A stretch of 5,897 nucleotides of DNA from Anaerolineae bacterium (GTDB lineage: Bacteria > Chloroflexota > Anaerolineae > SpSt-313): the NCBI GenBank assembly GCA_023511475.1, contig JAIMBM010000213.1:1-5897 (forward strand). Reading direction: 5' to 3'. Below are positions 5,128-5,897 of the stretch, one piece after another; position 1 is the first letter of the stretch, and every line of letters starts with the position of its first letter. Below the pieces are notes generated by a model. That model was not told where the DNA came from. It searched no databases and saw nothing but the letters and a program-made list of their open reading frames with translations. The position numbers and the translations under genes were made by a program.

Positions 5128-5829
5128 ATGAGGGAACCGCCCATCATCCTGGCCTCGGCCTCGCCGAGGCGGCTCGAGTTGCTGCGGCGGCTCGGGCTGA
5201 CGGTCACCGTAGAGGCGGCCGATATCGACGAGGAGGCCATCGGCGGCGATACGCCGGCCGAGGTCACCGCACGGGTGGCCGCCGCCAAGGCCGAGGCGCT
5301 CGACCGGCCCAGAGCCGTCGTCGTGGCCGCCGACACGGCCGTCGTCCATCGGGGGGAGAGGCTCGGCAAGCCGCGCTCGGCCGGGGAGGCGGAGGCGATG
5401 CTGCGGCGGCTGCGCGGCCGGCGGCACCACGTCCTGACGGCGGTAGCCGTGCGGGCCGCCGGGCACACCGTGGTGGACGTGGTATCGACGCTTGTCTGCA
5501 TGCGCCGCTACTCCGACGCCGAGATCGCCGCCTATGTTGCCTCCGGCGACCCCTTCGACAAGGCCGGTGCCTACGCCGTGCAGCACCCCGGCTTTCGCCC
5601 CGTAGCGCGCATCCGCGGCTGCTATCAGAACGTGGTGGGGCTGCCACTATGTCACCTCTGCCGCCGGCTCATGGCGGAGGGCATCCGCTGCCCCATCCTA
5701 CCGCCGCAGCTTTTCCGAGAGGATGTGGGTGGCCGCTGCCCGGTGGCGCTCTTTCCCGATGGTGCGACCCCAGGAAATGGGCCCCCTCCAACACGGTTCA
5801 GAGGCGGACAGGTCGCCCCACTGGCGTAG
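5128..5829 (+). CDS. maf: Maf-family nucleotide pyrophosphatase, extended C-terminus
   Basis: Maf proteins hydrolyse nucleoside triphosphates to monophosphates plus pyrophosphate, clearing non-canonical nucleotides or limiting pools; they are linked to septum control in Bacillus. Signatures in order are LASASPRRLELL (8-19), the catalytic aspartate D69 in AADT, GERLGKP (76-82), DKAGAYAVQ (144-152) and YQNVVGLPL (166-174). R14, T70 and Q152 match the dTTP/UTP-type residues rather than the Trp/Glu variant of the 7-methyl-GTP type, so dTTP/UTP pyrophosphatase is favoured (family knowledge, not tested). Start ATG 5128 has a weak AAGG upstream. The Maf fold normally ends near residue 195; here about 40 more residues follow, Pro/Gly-rich, and the last 12 or so are read from the dispersed repeat at 5794. 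That tail is probably not part of the enzyme core. It is divergent from rph. Confidence 0.93.
   Translation: MREPPIILASASPRRLELLRRLGLTVTVEAADIDEEAIGGDTPAEVTARVAAAKAEALDRPRAVVVAADTAVVHRGERLGKPRSAGEAEAMLRRLRGRRHHVLTAVAVRAAGHTVVDVVSTLVCMRRYSDAEIAAYVASGDPFDKAGAYAVQHPGFRPVARIRGCYQNVVGLPLCHLCRRLMAEGIRCPILPPQLFREDVGGRCPVALFPDGATPGNGPPPTRFRGGQVAPLA
5794..5829 (+). repeat. dispersed repeat unit, right copy
   Basis: CGGTTCAGAGGCGGACAGG (5794-5812) matches 71-89 with one mismatch in 19, then continues with CGCCCC, CTG and GCGTA as in the left copy. The hairpin of the left copy is weakened here, with only about four pairs left. The unit overlaps the end of maf and supplies its stop codon (TAG, 5827-5829). 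Confidence 0.6.
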
Positions 5830-5869
5830 GCAAGACACTCGAGGTGCGATGCCCCATCCCCCCGGCCCC

Positions 5870-5897
5870 CTTCCCCGCCGCACAAGCGGCGGGGAAG
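5870..5897. repeat. perfect 12-bp hairpin at the window end
   Basis: CTTCCCCGCCGC (5870-5881) pairs perfectly with GCGGCGGGGAAG (5886-5897) around ACAA, and the window stops at the last paired base. With the C-rich bases before it (5851-5869), it resembles 132-172 of the left repeat: C-runs, then CCCCGCCGC, then GGCGGGG and GAA. It may also serve as the maf terminator, but the bases after the stem are not visible. Confidence 0.6.

Noticed and set aside
4909..5586. Long N-terminal extension of the rph reading frame on the minus strand
   Set aside because: It is antisense to maf. RNase PH homology begins at MRVDGR (4908), where AAGGAG is correctly spaced, and the proposed rph promoter lies inside the extension.

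Overview
This window is GC-rich bacterial chromosomal DNA carrying five protein genes. The best guess for the source is a Chloroflexota bacterium of the Anaerolineae type. That guess rests mainly on the 1593-3176 product, which joins two N-terminal zinc ribbons, a Pro/Ala-rich region, one membrane helix, Thr/Pro-rich linkers, two LysM domains and a Trp-rich C-terminal beta domain. This layout is familiar from that phylum. The assignment is an inference; there is no rRNA or other phylogenetic marker here.

Layout, left to right. Positions 1-277 hold no gene. They contain a G18/C18 palindrome, a diverged fragment of a repeat, a dispersed repeat unit (71-110) and a very large nested palindrome (131-277) whose two edges carry G-quadruplex motifs on opposite strands. 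Positions 278-572 hold a small hairpin and a good sigma70-type promoter (452-480) for a membrane-dipeptidase-family metallopeptidase (573-1580, +). This gene converges on the zinc-ribbon/LysM membrane protein gene (1593-3176, -) across only 12 bp. A 447-bp stretch without a convincing gene (3177-3623) separates that gene from a two-gene operon on the minus strand. The operon consists of RNase PH (rph, 4207-4908) followed by an HD-superfamily hydrolase (3624-4196). Maf nucleotide pyrophosphatase (5128-5829, +) is transcribed divergently from rph. The maf and rph promoters appear to face each other and interlock around a GC-rich dyad. The window ends (5794-5897) in a second copy of the 71-172 composite repeat and stops at the last base of a perfect hairpin.

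Functionally, the right half looks like housekeeping nucleotide and RNA metabolism: 3' tRNA trimming by RNase PH, pool sanitation by Maf, and a predicted metal-dependent phosphohydrolase. The left half contains a dipeptidase and an envelope-anchored cell-wall-binding protein. No defence system, CRISPR array, tRNA, rRNA, transposase or integrase could be supported. The most unusual content is non-coding: the composite palindromic repeat family at both ends, and the interlocked maf/rph promoter region. Some of the terminal sequence, especially G18/C18, may be a sequencing or assembly artefact.
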